Assembly (NCBI GenBank): GCA_947069175.1
Contig: CAMTDV010001633.1
Location: 61,672,102 to 61,736,101, forward strand
Direction of reading: 5' to 3'
DNA from: Scalesia atractyloides
Taxonomy: Eukaryota > Streptophyta > Magnoliopsida > Asterales > Asteraceae
Length of the DNA stretch: 64,000 nt
In this document: positions 23,773-34,659 of the stretch, in pieces
Position numbering within the stretch: the first letter of the stretch is position 1
Layout: each line of letters starts with the position of its first letter
Notes under the pieces: generated by a model
The model's database searches: none
What the model saw: only the letters and a program-made list of their open reading frames with translations
Told to the model about the DNA's origin: nothing
Translations under genes and position numbers: made by a program

Positions 23773-24969
23773 AGGATAAGGATCCGTTAGGAACCACCTT
23801 TTATTGCGAGAACCGCGAGAACCAGTGTGAACACAAACAGTAATACCTTAAAAAATCTAAAAAACACCCATTTTTTTAATATTTTTTATGAAAAATTTGC
23901 TATATATCGTTTATAATAAAAAACTTTCAAAATTTTTTTTGAGTAACGGTTATCCATGCACATGTGCATTTTTATCATTTCTTTGACAAATTCCGTAATA
24001 CATTACAAACATTGGACAATTGTACTTTCATTAACACTACCACGTGTAATACACCAATTTTTACGTTACCAATATTAGAAATGTACATGTGCATCTATAT
24101 GTATTAACATGAAATAAAGTGTTTTGTTACACTACTTTGAATACACTTTCTCTTTCATCTATCATTCCATCCATAATACACTACCATGCACATGTGCATA
24201 TGTATCATTTTTCGACAAATTCCGTAATACGTTACAAATATTAGACAATTGTACTTTCATTTACACTACCATGTATAATACACTACTTTTTACGTTACGA
24301 ATATTAGAAATGCACATGTGCATCTATATGTATCAACATGAAATAATGTGTTTTGGTACACTACTTTGAATACACTTTCTCTTTCATCTATGATACCATC
24401 CATTCCATTACCTCCTACCATCCATAATACAACACCATTACTTCATACCATCTATAATACAATACCAATATTTTCACCTTATTACATGTATATCAACACC
24501 ATTTATACCATCTAATCAACATATTACATCATAAAGTGACAACTATAATCAAACCATCAACCACTAGATATAACTAACCAAAAAACATGTATATGGGCCT
24601 ACTTCATCATTTAAAATCGTAATCTTTTTTACCAAAATACGTTATATAATGGTTATACATAATGATGCACATGTGCATTTTGAATATTGGTAATGTAAAA
24701 AGTAGTGTATTAGGGATGGTATTGTAAATTAAAGTGCAATTGTCTACTACTGATAATGTATTATGGAATTTGTCGAAGTTATGATACGTACTGTTACTCG
24801 AAAAAAAAAGTTTCTTTTTTGGGAAACGAAATATAGCAACTTTTATAAAAATATATTAATAAAAAAACATTTTGAGTGTTTTTTTTTATTTTTTTAGATT
24901 TTATTTTGCAATAAATGTGGTTTTCACGGTTCTCGCAATAAAGGTGGTTCTCGCATGAACCATGCCCTA
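23773..24969. mobile_element. Foldback element, GAGAACC family, copy 4 (1.2 kb)
   Basis: The left arm from about 23773 (ggaaccaccttttattgcga at 23790) pairs with the right arm at 24919-24969 (ttctcgcaataaaggtggtt). The pairing continues loosely inward for about 300 bp on each side. TA-rich tracts flank it. Two direct copies of a 230-bp unit beginning ccatgcacatgtgcat (23954 and 24184) lie inside, and an inverted version starts near 24664. Confidence 0.7.
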
Positions 24970-25564
24970 TATATATATACACACATTTATCTGTGTTAAC
25001 CGATAGTTATAACTACAAACTTTTGACCCTACTTTGATACGAATACATTTATACATGTGACATGTAAAAGTTTTGAATAGATTATGTGAACCTAGCATTT
25101 ATGTATGCAACTACCTGTGATAACAACTAAATTAAATTTTTATATTTTATTACTTACATATATTTAATTTGGTGACCAATAATTATTATTTTCATATACA
25201 TGTAAGCATATATGCTTTATGCATTTGTGCATACGTGAGGACAATATATATATTTATCAATCAACTAAAACAATACTAGTTGGTTTTCCAATTCCAACAT
25301 GAAAGGCGAATCACCCAATATCTATAATCGGGTCTTGTCACAATAAATCGATAGAGCTCGATCACACATAAAAGGACAGTACTTTAATTGCGGACACTTA
25401 CAATGTGCTAAATTAATAGGGAATGCCTTGGTGAATAATTGCATGATGTGCCGGTTTGCATCCCTAACACAAAACACTGTTGGACATAACACGCTCCCTA
25501 AGGTGAGTTCACGGCCCCTACTCTTTTAAATGTTTTTAAACACAGGGGGAGAAAGCATGCACTA

Positions 25565-25630
25565 CATTACGGTAAAGTAAAGTCATAACGTTACGGTAAG
25601 GTAAGGTAACGTTACGGTAAGGTAAGGTAA
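25565..25630. repeat. 21-bp tandem repeat, about 3 copies
   Basis: Units cgttacggtaaggtaaggta(a) occur at 25589-25609 and 25610-25630, preceded by a degenerate copy. Located in the solo LTR. Confidence 0.8.
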
Positions 25631-26999
25631 CGTCACAACTGTTAGAGTTTTTGTTATATTAGTTATGGTCACAAAGTAGCATTATATCACATGTCAGTCT
25701 CCTTAAAACTTACGATACCGTTAGTATTGGATTATAGCCAAGGAATTAGTAGTACTACTGGGCCCGACAAGCCCCACTCGAGCTGGTCGCGCCAGCTAGA
25801 CCGAACGTTGATGGTCACGGGTGTAGAATTTGCCTAACACTTAGCCATGGTTGGTGATAGATCTGGCACAACAGGGGCATCAACGTCAGATTCGGATCGG
25901 ACTCTTTGTTGACATGACTTAGGATAGCTACCTACAAATAAACAAGTAACTGCTAAACACTGCAACTTACTGTTTCGGGTTTAAAACAGTGGAAAACGCT
26001 TTAGAAACAACTTACTTTATTTCTGTAACTTAAAACCTGTGAACTCACTCATCATTATGTGTTAACACTTGTTCTTGTATGTCTTTCTCAGGTTGCTAAG
26101 GTAACACACATCAGGACTAGGATGCATTTCGAAGTCACATTGATTTCACCAAACTTTTAGAATCAATTTTAATTATATTAGCCATTTCATTTTTGTAATT
26201 ATTTATGCTTCCGCTACTCAATTGTATAAACCGTATTTTCTCATGAAGGAGCAAACAGGAAGATTTTTAAACTCATATAGTGGTCGTTCAAAATGACTAA
26301 TGACTGTGATCCTGATTTGTCACGCGCCTCGCAGTAGAACTCCGCGCATGGAATTTCAGGGTGTGACAGAAATAAGTTTTGAAGGGTTCGGTATGGCGAA
26401 AGCATGCTTATGCAACTCCAGGGACTATTTTGCAAATTCTGCGAAAGTGAGTCGTTTTGCGTATTTCTTAATACAGAACACGTACGTACATCCAAAATTT
26501 TTGGTAATCATTAAAATCTTGTATTTTAATGATTGGAATGCAAAAATATCATTCGTTACGCATTTACGGTCGTTTATGCGTTAATTAAAGCGTTCGTTGT
26601 AATTAAGCGAAAAACGCAACCGTACAACCGAAGGAACCTACATACGTGACATTTCCGGGCATATTTCAAGTTCCCTAAGCTTTATCGTCTTTATAGAGCT
26701 TAAAAATCAGGTTGACGGGTGTTAGAAATGCCAAAACGCGACGAAACGAGTGTAGGGGCCTGTTCTGCCAACTTTTGAAAGTTGCTGCCAGCTAGGGTCC
26801 TTACGGATCGCAAGGGCAACCCTATACGGTCCGTAAGGGGTGCCCAGCACAGCAGCTTTGCTGTCTTGCTCTTGTTCACTCTCTTGGACACCAAGCTCGC
26901 GATTTTCCAGCTCCTAGCCTCCTTTGGACATGTGTTAACACCCTTCTCAGATCATGACACCTCAAGAACACTTGGCATGATCCTAGAGCCCTCCAACAA

Positions 27000-27009
27000 C
27001 TATAAATAG
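27000..27009 (+). promoter_or_regulatory. TATA box in left gypsy LTR
   Basis: ctataaatag, matched by the same motif in the right LTR at 46345-46354. It would set the U3/R border about 30 bp downstream. Confidence 0.6.
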
Positions 27010-28433
27010 CAACCAAAACCTTCATTTCAACTTGCTGAATCACTTCTTCTTCTCTCTTGCTCTACTTGAAGGCTACCACATTGTTGGAGGCTTCCTAACT
27101 GAGTATTCTTCATCATTGAGCTCTTCAAGTGTTCTTCAACACAAGTAAGTGCTCTCTTCTAGTCTTGTTTCATTCTTTTGGCTATTTTATGCCAAAAGTC
27201 AAATAGTTTGACTTATGTTTAACTTTCAGTTTTGACCATTAGTTGGTCAAAGCAAAGTCCAATTGGACTTTGCAACGTGATCGTAATCACGATGGTTATG
27301 ATCCTTAGCGTACTGATTACCACGTTTACTAGTCGAAATGACGAGTCAAAGTTTCGGTCAAAATGCGCATTATGTGCATTTTGCAACGGAACTATTTCGG
27401 GTATCAAAACACCAAGTTTTGATACCAAAACATTTTTATAACTTAGTTAGACATGTTTTGACATGTCTAACTCGTCACTTTTAGTTTAGTGCTTATTTAG
27501 GGTCGTAAGTCGAGCGGTCTTGACCACTGCTTTGTGACCATAGTTGTATAGGGAATAACCCTTTGCGGTCATTCCTTATGGTCAGGTCGTTTGGTTATGT
27601 TTTGTTAAGTTGTCTATTATGCCTTTATAAATGATCAAAATGCCCTTTTTGGGCATAAATCGGTTTTAAGACTATGTAACCAATATTTTGACAAACTGAT
27701 GTTATAACATTATTAAACATGTTTTGGCATATAAGACTTATCATAACACATATCTAACCATCCGAACGCATATTTACACAAATGGACCGTTAAAGTAGCG
27801 TAAACTACCTTAACGAGTCAGAACGGGTCAAAAGAACTTAGGAATCTTTCCAAATCAGAATGTTAACTTTGATAAACCATTTCATATGAGTACCAACACT
27901 CATTTGGTTTACAAGACCTCATTCTATCCGATCTGCCGATTTAAAGTCCCGATATTTACATAGTATTCCGATTCTAGGACACGCTTGAATCTTTGATCGT
28001 TTGAAGATTTGATATATCATTTGATCCAACATTTACTTTGCAATCCCAAGTGAGTACATAGTTCCCCTCTTTTATGCTTTCCAAATGTTTTGGGGTGATT
28101 CATATATGCTAAACCGTTTTCAAGTTTTCAAAACAAATCTATGGTTTATATAAACACGACGATTTCAATAATGTGCGTTATCCATAACGAATGACATTCA
28201 TTAGCTTTGGCCAAGCCGATCAGTAGTAAGTTATGGTACCATAGGACTAGCAATCCCGTTACTAGGCTATTCACTAGAATTTGGTGGGTAGTTTGGGGAA
28301 TGACCGAAAAAAGTTTATTTTAACAAACCCTATGGTGGTTTGTTAGTCGATTTAAAGATACCCTTTGGTGGTTAGACGAGTCAACACAGGTTTAAATGTA
28401 TTCAACGAAACGACCAAAAGTTTTCACAATTAA

Positions 28434-28520
28434 AAACAAGGACAATTGAGCAATTAGTTTATAACAAGGACGATTGAACGATTTGTTTATAACAAGGACG
28501 ATTGAACGATTGGTTTATGA
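28434..28520. repeat. About 28-bp tandem repeat, three units, left gypsy LTR
   Basis: Units of the form acaaggacgattgaacgatt plus tttata. The right LTR has the corresponding three units at about 47840-47927, so the array predates insertion. Confidence 0.8.
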
Positions 28521-29201
28521 TAGGTGATTTAGATAACGCGATGGGTGTAATATAATAAAAGCATGGTGGATACACCGATAGTACTTCATATATATAAGTG
28601 CTTTCATTGTATTACATTCTGTGGCCTTATTTTAATCACTTGGACAATGTTTTGAATGATGACACACAACGATTTCCAATTAAAGATATAAACCATACGA
28701 TGTTTTTTAAATCGATTTACTACTCGGTTTTACAAAAGAAATGTTTTGATCAATTTCATGCCTACAAGTCTTTTATAAACTAGTTGGTTAATTATTATTT
28801 CAATACCAATACTTTTTGTTAATAAGGTTTTTAATTATCGACTCTAGTAGTCTGACGAGGTATTGCAATACATATACAAGACCATGAATTTGACACACTC
28901 ACAAAACCTATGTACTCGCCGGCATATTTATGCTGACTCGTTTTCACATATGTTTCAGGAGCTTAGGTGTGACGAATTACAAAGCATGGATCACTTAGGA
29001 TCGGACGTGGGCCTTAGTGACAACAAAACAAGAAAGACAATTTAATTATGTTTAGTTTTCGTTTATTTCCCAAGGAAATGTAAACAATATTAATGCAATA
29101 ATACCAAAACTTTAAATGCCATGGTTGTGAAACAATCTTGTAACGTGACTCCCCGACATTTCCGCCGCGGTTTGTGTTTTTACGCGGTCGGGGTGTTACA
29201 G

Positions 29202-29216
29202 ATTGGTATTAGAGCT
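29202..29216 (+). other. Primer-binding site of the gypsy element
   Basis: attggtattagagct directly follows the left LTR and resembles the complement of the initiator tRNA-Met 3' end, with one mismatch in the tggtatcagagc core. Confidence 0.75.
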
Positions 29217-29786
29217 CATGGTTATAGGGAATTATGTTATTAGTATACTTTGACCTAGACTATAACCTTCCTAGGACCCTAACGCAAGTTTACCTGCGTT
29301 TAGATTTAAAACACCATACCATCACCTATCCTTAGGTGATTACCAAAAACAATCCACAAATTTCAAATCCGTTTTTGAAAATAAACATCTATATTTAGAT
29401 GAATCATTTTTTGGCTTTAAGCCTTAAAAGTTTTCAAAATCTCGTCAAATTTTTGGCTTTAATAATGTGAACACATGCAATCTGGAAGGGTGGGTGCCTG
29501 TACCCTGAGTTTTCTGTCTAAGGCTAGAGTGTTTGTACAAATCCACTTAATCGAACCAGGCACTCTTACCTGGGAACTCATGGGGTGAGTTTCCACTTAT
29601 AGGCTAAAGCATGTCTTCGCGATATATTATAAAGACCCATTTACTTTGATTAGTCACCGTGTGTCGTTTGTTTGTTTTGAGAAAACGAACGAATGACCAC
29701 CATCCTTATTTCGTCGATTTTTTCAATACTTCTCTGATTTATTTCAATGTCAATCTCACATATCTTCCTTCATGTTTTCTTTTAGA

Positions 29787-30530
29787 ATGCCACCTCGACG
29801 TGATGTAACTCAGGATGCCGAAACGGCAACCATTATCACTCAGCAAATTACTGCTGTATTTCCGAATCTAGTGACCCAACTAAATCAAGCGAACAACAAC
29901 AATAACAATGCACCGGCTCCATGAAACTATAAACAATTTTGTTCGGCTCAATCACTTTTGTTCACTAGGTCTGAGGGAGCCACTGGGCTTCTGCAATGGT
30001 TTGAAAGTATTGAAAGTACGTTCCGATTTGTTCCATGTCCAAATGAGCGAAAAGTTGAGTTCGCATCGAGTGTATTCAAGAAAAGACCTCTTACGTGGTG
30101 AATGAGAGACAGAGGTGCCAATGTGGCAATGGCACAAATTTGGAAAGAGCTTAGGGCTCTAATGATGAAGGAATTTTGTCCTTTTCACGAGCAGACGGCG
30201 CTCGAAAATGAATTCCATGATCTAAAGCAAGATAGTGGCGAGAATCGTGCTTATACCGATCGATACGAAGAGTTGAGTCTGTTTTGCCCGACGATGGTGA
30301 CGCCTTTGGATAAAGCGATCGAGAAATACATTTTTGGTCTGCCTGATCCTGTTCAGGACATTGTTACTGGAAGTCACCCTTCTACTGTTCATCAAGCCAT
30401 TGAATTGGCTACTACTCTAACTGATTCTCAAGTTAGAAAGGGTAAACTTCACCGCTAGGGTGACAAGAAATAGACTGACAAAACCACTAAAGAGAAACAA
30501 AAGGGAAACAAAGCTAAGCCTTCCAAGAGA
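29787..30530 (+). pseudogene. Ty3/gypsy gag, 5' part (broken)
   Basis: The ATG at 29787 (MPPRRDVTQDAE) begins a retrotransposon gag. The capsid-like part includes SEGATGLLQWFESIESTFRF, later IWKELRALMMKEFCPFHEQ and YEELSLFCPTMVTPLDKAIE. In-frame stops: TGA at about 29922, TGA in place of a codon before MRDRGANVAM (about 30099), and TAG after KGKLHR (30456-30458). The minus-strand copia insertion cuts it at 30535; gag resumes at 41770 with its zinc fingers. Confidence 0.85.
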
Positions 30531-30535
30531 TCGAG
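30531..30535. other. Target-site duplication of the minus-strand copia (left)
   Basis: tcgag, repeated at 41765-41769 after the other LTR. Confidence 0.9.
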
Positions 30536-31164
30536 TGTTAGGATCTGAGTTTGAATTACTTGTAATTTTTGTTTCAAAAATGGAAAATGATTGAATTAAA
30601 GGAGATTTGCAGCGGAATAAGATAGAAAATTTTTACTACAAGCAATGGTCATTTGTTTTCATCATCATCATGCTTTCAAGTTGATTAACTTGCATGTGAT
30701 TCACAAACTCCCCCTCAGCCTTTGCAATTACAGTTTGGTAATGAGAAAATGTAGAGAAGATGATATGCGAAAGTTGATCTTTTAAGAGACAAGTTTAAAG
30801 GTTACATGAGTTGCCTATTTATACTAACTATCTAACCTCTGAGCATCTTTGATGACGTCAGGGTTGATAGTGACAGGAAACTAATATGTAACTAACTCTA
30901 AACACTGCTTATACTAACTATCAGTGCTTGGCACTGTTACATTGATTAACTAAGCTAATGACTAAACTCTGATCACTATCCTCTGTCCCTTGTTAACTCT
31001 GGCAGGCCTTGAAGCTTTGTGAAGGCAGATGATAGGATGAGCAGTCTTTATGGAAAGCAGTGTAAGTACATCAGAGGTTGTAACCTCTGATAGTTAAATC
31101 AAAGCTCGGATAATGTTATTTGGCTTTATATCATCTGTTCCTTTCATAGGGTTCAATCCCAACA
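30536..31164 (-). repeat. 3' LTR of minus-strand copia
   Basis: 629 bp, plus-strand ends tgttaggatc and atcccaaca. The TATA box is the minus-strand tataaatagg at 30814-30823. Very similar to the 624-bp 5' LTR at 41141-41764. Confidence 0.93.
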
Positions 31165-31180
31165 ATCTCCCCCTGGAACA
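31165..31180 (-). other. Polypurine tract of minus-strand copia
   Basis: The minus strand reads ccagggggagat directly before the 3' LTR, the primer for plus-strand DNA synthesis. Confidence 0.8.
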
Positions 31181-31425
31181 GATGATGCCAAAAACACTTT
31201 ATTCTTGGTTTTTATTCCTCAGAAGGAATTCTCTTATTTGACCTTTGAATTGAAGTTCACAGTTAAGAGATTCCATGTCATCAGCATCCTTCACCAGCTC
31301 TAAACATAGTAGTTATTGGAAGTCTTCTACTGTAAGCTCATAAGCAGCTTCCATGGATAGTTTAGTGGCTGCACCATCAGACTTGACCAATGCCGATTCA
31401 TGGGTGTCTTTGTCGACCTTCCATT

Positions 31426-32145
31426 TTAGAATTTTTGGGTCTGATGGTTTTCTTGAGTAGCTTTTATTGCAGAGGTTTGTAAATGAGCCATCTTTGATAA
31501 ATCTTTAGCCAGCTTGGCACTTGTATCATCTGTGTGATAATCAATCATATTCTGAACCCCTTCTTTGATAAATGTATCCTCAACCTCTTTGTCAGTCTTT
31601 TCATTCATCTCCCCTTGCTTTTTCCTGTGTTGCAGGGCAAGTGTGGAGTGGGCAGATGTTGAGCTGGACTTTTTAGAGAGTTGAGCTCTGAGGATAGCAT
31701 CTTCTTTTGAATAGTCAGGCTTGGGAGGCATGGATGGATCCTTTTTCCTTCTTTCTTCTAAACTTTTGTAAGTGTGTATCACCCTCACCTCACCCCATCT
31801 CATCACTTGGTTTTTGGAACCATAATGATTTTGAATCAGTTCTTGCTTTATTCTCTTCAACTTCAAGGCATTTTCAGTGATATCTTTCTTGTATAAATCC
31901 CAGTTGGGAGGAGTTGGCTTTTTAAGAGGGTCTTTCAACATTTCTTGCATTCTGTTGATTTCCTCCCTCAGTTCATCTATGCTCCAATCCCTGAATTGTG
32001 TCCTTGTTGCCTTATACATCTTCTTTTCCATGATATACTTAATGAGTTCACTCTTTAGCAACTTATCTTCCCTTACTGACAACTGGTTGCTCAGATCCTT
32101 GACAAAATTTTGTAGAATGGTGACTTTACTCAGTTGAAAGGACAT
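31426..32145 (-). CDS. Extra ORF of copia, C-terminal segment (239 aa)
   Basis: Third segment of the post-pol region. Starts MSFQLSKVTILQNF and is rich in Lys, Glu and Gln, with helical segments such as DELREEINRMQEML that look coiled-coil. No known enzymatic motif or membrane helix. It overlaps the preceding ORF by 16 nt in another frame, and the junction suggests one ancestral ORF split by a single-base frameshift. Function unknown; comparable downstream ORFs in Sireviruses are often called env-like, but nothing here shows an envelope protein. Confidence 0.7.
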   Translation of the reverse strand: MSFQLSKVTILQNFVKDLSNQLSVREDKLLKSELIKYIMEKKMYKATRTQFRDWSIDELREEINRMQEMLKDPLKKPTPPNWDLYKKDITENALKLKRIKQELIQNHYGSKNQVMRWGEVRVIHTYKSLEERRKKDPSMPPKPDYSKEDAILRAQLSKKSSSTSAHSTLALQHRKKQGEMNEKTDKEVEDTFIKEGVQNMIDYHTDDTSAKLAKDLSKMAHLQTSAIKATQENHQTQKF

Positions 32146-33818
32146 GATAATCGGTATCTCTCTATCATTTTACCAGCTGATTCTCTTTTGGCAATATTCT
32201 CTGCTTGCTTCTTTTTCAATTCTAGATATGCATCAACATTTTCTAGTCTTGGATAGCCATCAAGGGATATAATTGTTCTTTTGTCAGGGTCATCCTCTGA
32301 AAAGAAACTCAGGATCTCTTCCCTGACTGTTGGTAAATCAAAAGGATACAAATTTGATGCAGGAATGACTTTAAGAGTTGAAGAAGTTGTAAGCACTGGT
32401 GTGGGGATCACTGGTGTTGATGATAGTGGAAGAGGTGCATAGATCTCATCATCATTTATCACTTTTGTGATTTTCCTCCTTTTAAACCTTAAAGTAGGTG
32501 ATGGTGGTTGTGGGATTTTTGGTGGTGTGGATAATGGTTGAGTTGATGTGGGAAATGTGATCATGGTAGTGGATGGAGTTGCATCTGTTGCGACCTCTGC
32601 TGTATCAACAGATGTTGACACAACAGTTGCTGTAACATTTGCTTGTGTGGATGTGGGTTGTGGTTTTGAAGATGTGATAGGTTTTTGAGAGGCAGAGGTT
32701 TTCATGGTTGGATTGGTTTCAGGCTTAGTTTTAGGAGGTGTGGATGTTGGTTGCCTGGCTTTTCTAGCAGGAGCTCTTTTTGATGAAGTACCAACCTCTC
32801 CTTTCTCTTTTTGTTGATCAATCTTCTTCTCAACCAACACTCTGCTCTCCTCAATCACATTCTTCTTGTGACTAGCCCTTGCCTTGGCCACAATTTCTTC
32901 AGTTAAATCTTTCTTCTTTGAACCATCAGGCCTTGGAATGTTCAATGTAGGTCTGGCCTTATCATCATCTATTGTTAGCTTCTTTGGACCCAAAGGTTTC
33001 TCCCCCTTTTTGGCTTCATTTGTTGTAACAAATATAACCGTTGGAGGTGCATGGCCAGTGGTTGTGAGTAGATGTGCTTTGATGGCTTTAATGTCTGCTG
33101 CAGTGTCTTGATACCTTGATTCAACCATCTTTCTAACATCATTCATCTGGTGCTTGTGTTGTAAATCCAAATAATGTTGTTGATGTTGAAACAGAGGGTT
33201 AAGAGCTTCTTTGAGATCAGCAGTGGATAGAACAGTGGGTTGACTTTTTGTAGCTATCATCTGCTTTAGTAAATCTTTGATTTCACCAACAGAGTTTTCT
33301 ATTCTGGTCACTCTCTCCATCAAATCCTGGTATTTTAGATCATCACCTAATTTAATAGGATCATCTAAACTCCTACCAGTGGTGGTAATTATATCTATGT
33401 TATCATGAGCAGTGGTTTTAGGACCAGCTTCAAACATAGATGCCCCTTTGTCTTGGTACTGGGGACTTCCCACAATAGAGGTAACAGTTGTTGCCTCAGC
33501 AGTGGTTGCCTTCAACCAAGTCTTATTAATGAAACCATTGTCCAACTGAGAACTAGGGAGTTCAGCAATTGTAGTGGCTGCTTGTGTTGAACTATCACCA
33601 AGGGTTACATGTAACCCAAGGGATGTAGCCTCTTGATTTGCTGATGGGCTAGCAATGAATAAAGAATCAGAACCAGCCACTGGATGAAGTATATTCTCAG
33701 TAATAAGTTGTTGAGAAGTGCTGGTGTGTGTCTGAACTAATTCAATTGCATTCAGCAATGGTACAATTGTGGGTGGAAGTGAAGGTATTGGTGAAGGTGG
33801 TTGAGTAGAAAGCGACAT
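32130..33818 (-). CDS. Extra ORF of copia, middle segment (562 aa)
   Basis: Longest open frame in the window. Starts MSLSTQPPSPIPSLPP. It is dominated by Ser, Thr, Pro and Lys, with a predicted helical stretch LMERVTRIENSVGEIKDLLK near residues 165-185 and a basic KRRKITKV patch near residue 445. It ends in a more ordered region (DDPDKRTIISLDGYPRLENV). No signal peptide, transmembrane helix or catalytic motif is visible. It has stayed open for 562 codons while pol is broken, which is notable. It may encode a disordered linker protein. Confidence 0.75.
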   Translation of the reverse strand: MSLSTQPPSPIPSLPPTIVPLLNAIELVQTHTSTSQQLITENILHPVAGSDSLFIASPSANQEATSLGLHVTLGDSSTQAATTIAELPSSQLDNGFINKTWLKATTAEATTVTSIVGSPQYQDKGASMFEAGPKTTAHDNIDIITTTGRSLDDPIKLGDDLKYQDLMERVTRIENSVGEIKDLLKQMIATKSQPTVLSTADLKEALNPLFQHQQHYLDLQHKHQMNDVRKMVESRYQDTAADIKAIKAHLLTTTGHAPPTVIFVTTNEAKKGEKPLGPKKLTIDDDKARPTLNIPRPDGSKKKDLTEEIVAKARASHKKNVIEESRVLVEKKIDQQKEKGEVGTSSKRAPARKARQPTSTPPKTKPETNPTMKTSASQKPITSSKPQPTSTQANVTATVVSTSVDTAEVATDATPSTTMITFPTSTQPLSTPPKIPQPPSPTLRFKRRKITKVINDDEIYAPLPLSSTPVIPTPVLTTSSTLKVIPASNLYPFDLPTVREEILSFFSEDDPDKRTIISLDGYPRLENVDAYLELKKKQAENIAKRESAGKMIERYRLSCPFN

Positions 33819-33999
33819 TGCCCTGGGAGAGGGGCTGTGGAAGATAGACTCAAGTGGAACTAGAGCTTCATAATTTGGTGTCCCTGTGTCTACAACCTTT
33901 TCCTTTTATGAGGAAGAAGGAGGAGTTTCAAAGCAGTGGGAGATCTTTGAACCATCTGCTGTGAAGAAGTAGCAGTAGTGGTTTGTGACTTTGGTGCTG

Positions 34000-34641
34000 T
34001 CACAGGGTTAACCTCTGGGATCTCATCTTCCAGAGGACCCTTTTTGGGTTTGGTGGGCTTTTGGAAGTTGTTTTGGTTTTCCTTTTGGAAAATTTTGGTG
34101 TGGGTTTCAGGACAGCGGTTGTGTTGCCCTGATCACCAAGAGCAGTGGGCTCAGTAGCAAGAGGTTGAGTTTGAACATGTTGTTCTGGGAAAACTTGCTC
34201 ATCCTCCTCTACTTGTGTTTTCTCAACTTTATCTTGGTTTGTTATTCTGGTGAAAGTTTCATGATTAAGGCGGCCTGGATTAACCACAGCGCCAATTTTA
34301 CTTTCAGAACCTTTAATTTGATCCTGTAAGTAAACACTCAAGAACCGTGGATGCATCAAAAAAGCTTTTCTTTTTTCGATATTTTTAAAATTATTATCAT
34401 TGAACAGTATCTGGGAGTAGTTTAAATCGCTGTCAGTTAAAATTGCATACCCCAGATATTGCATGTTCAATGGGATTTCATTGAAAGCAGTGGATTTTGC
34501 TGAGAGACAAGTAAGAACCGTGTGAAAGAAAAATCTCATCTCAGCAGGAAAGTTAGGTTTAAAAATGGTCATACTTTTCATCTGGCCGATATAACCTCTT
34601 TCCAGAAACTCTGCTTGGATCTCATTAGTGGGAAATGACAC
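34000..34641 (-). CDS. Extra ORF of copia, N-terminal segment (213 aa)
   Basis: Starts MSFPTNEIQAEFLERGY immediately after the end of RNase H. Contains an ordered block with FFFHTVLTCLSAKSTAFNEI and FLMHPRFLSVYLQDQI, a pattern I have seen in post-pol ORFs of Asteraceae copia elements. The C-terminus is basic and Pro/Thr-rich. The true N-terminus of the ORF is probably lost, because only a few bases separate it from a truncated RNase H tail. Confidence 0.7.
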   Translation of the reverse strand: MSFPTNEIQAEFLERGYIGQMKSMTIFKPNFPAEMRFFFHTVLTCLSAKSTAFNEIPLNMQYLGYAILTDSDLNYSQILFNDNNFKNIEKRKAFLMHPRFLSVYLQDQIKGSESKIGAVVNPGRLNHETFTRITNQDKVEKTQVEEDEQVFPEQHVQTQPLATEPTALGDQGNTTAVLKPTPKFSKRKTKTTSKSPPNPKRVLWKMRSQRLTL

Positions 34642-34659
34642 AAGGTGTTGTATGTCATT

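Larger units (their letters stand above)
22065..26368 (+). mobile_element. Solo Ty3/gypsy-type LTR inserted in the left gypsy LTR
   Basis: Runs from tgtgacaccccg to tcagggtgtgaca and is flanked by 5-bp duplications gaaat (22060-22064 and 26369-26373). The right LTR of the host element shows the empty site at about 45764 (ataaataagctttg). No internal region is present, so it is a solo LTR left by recombination. About 1.2 kb of it is a later foldback insertion, giving an original size near 3.1 kb. Confidence 0.88.
21800..29200 (+). repeat. Left LTR of the Ty3/gypsy element (split by a solo LTR)
   Basis: Starts tgcgacatttgtggtg and ends tcggggtgttaca. Removing the 22065-26368 insertion and one copy of its 5-bp duplication leaves about 3.09 kb, matching the right LTR at 45497-48626. 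Core promoter ctataaatag at 27000-27009. It contains three copies of a roughly 28-bp tandem repeat at about 28434-28520, also present in the right LTR. The two LTRs differ by scattered substitutions and a few indels, so the insertion is not very recent. Confidence 0.88.

Noticed and set aside
22065..26368. A full gypsy element rather than a solo LTR
   Set aside because: No PBS, gag, pol or second LTR copy lies between the two ends; the flanking gaaat duplication encloses only LTR-like sequence plus a foldback element.
26241..27441. Paired open frames on both strands at 26241-26584, 26700-27009 and 27219-27441
   Set aside because: They lie in the LTRs, and the right LTR counterparts are broken by indels, so no protein is under selection.
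31426..34641. Calling the extra copia ORF an envelope gene
   Set aside because: No signal peptide, cleavage site, heptad fusion core or membrane anchor is visible; position alone is not enough.
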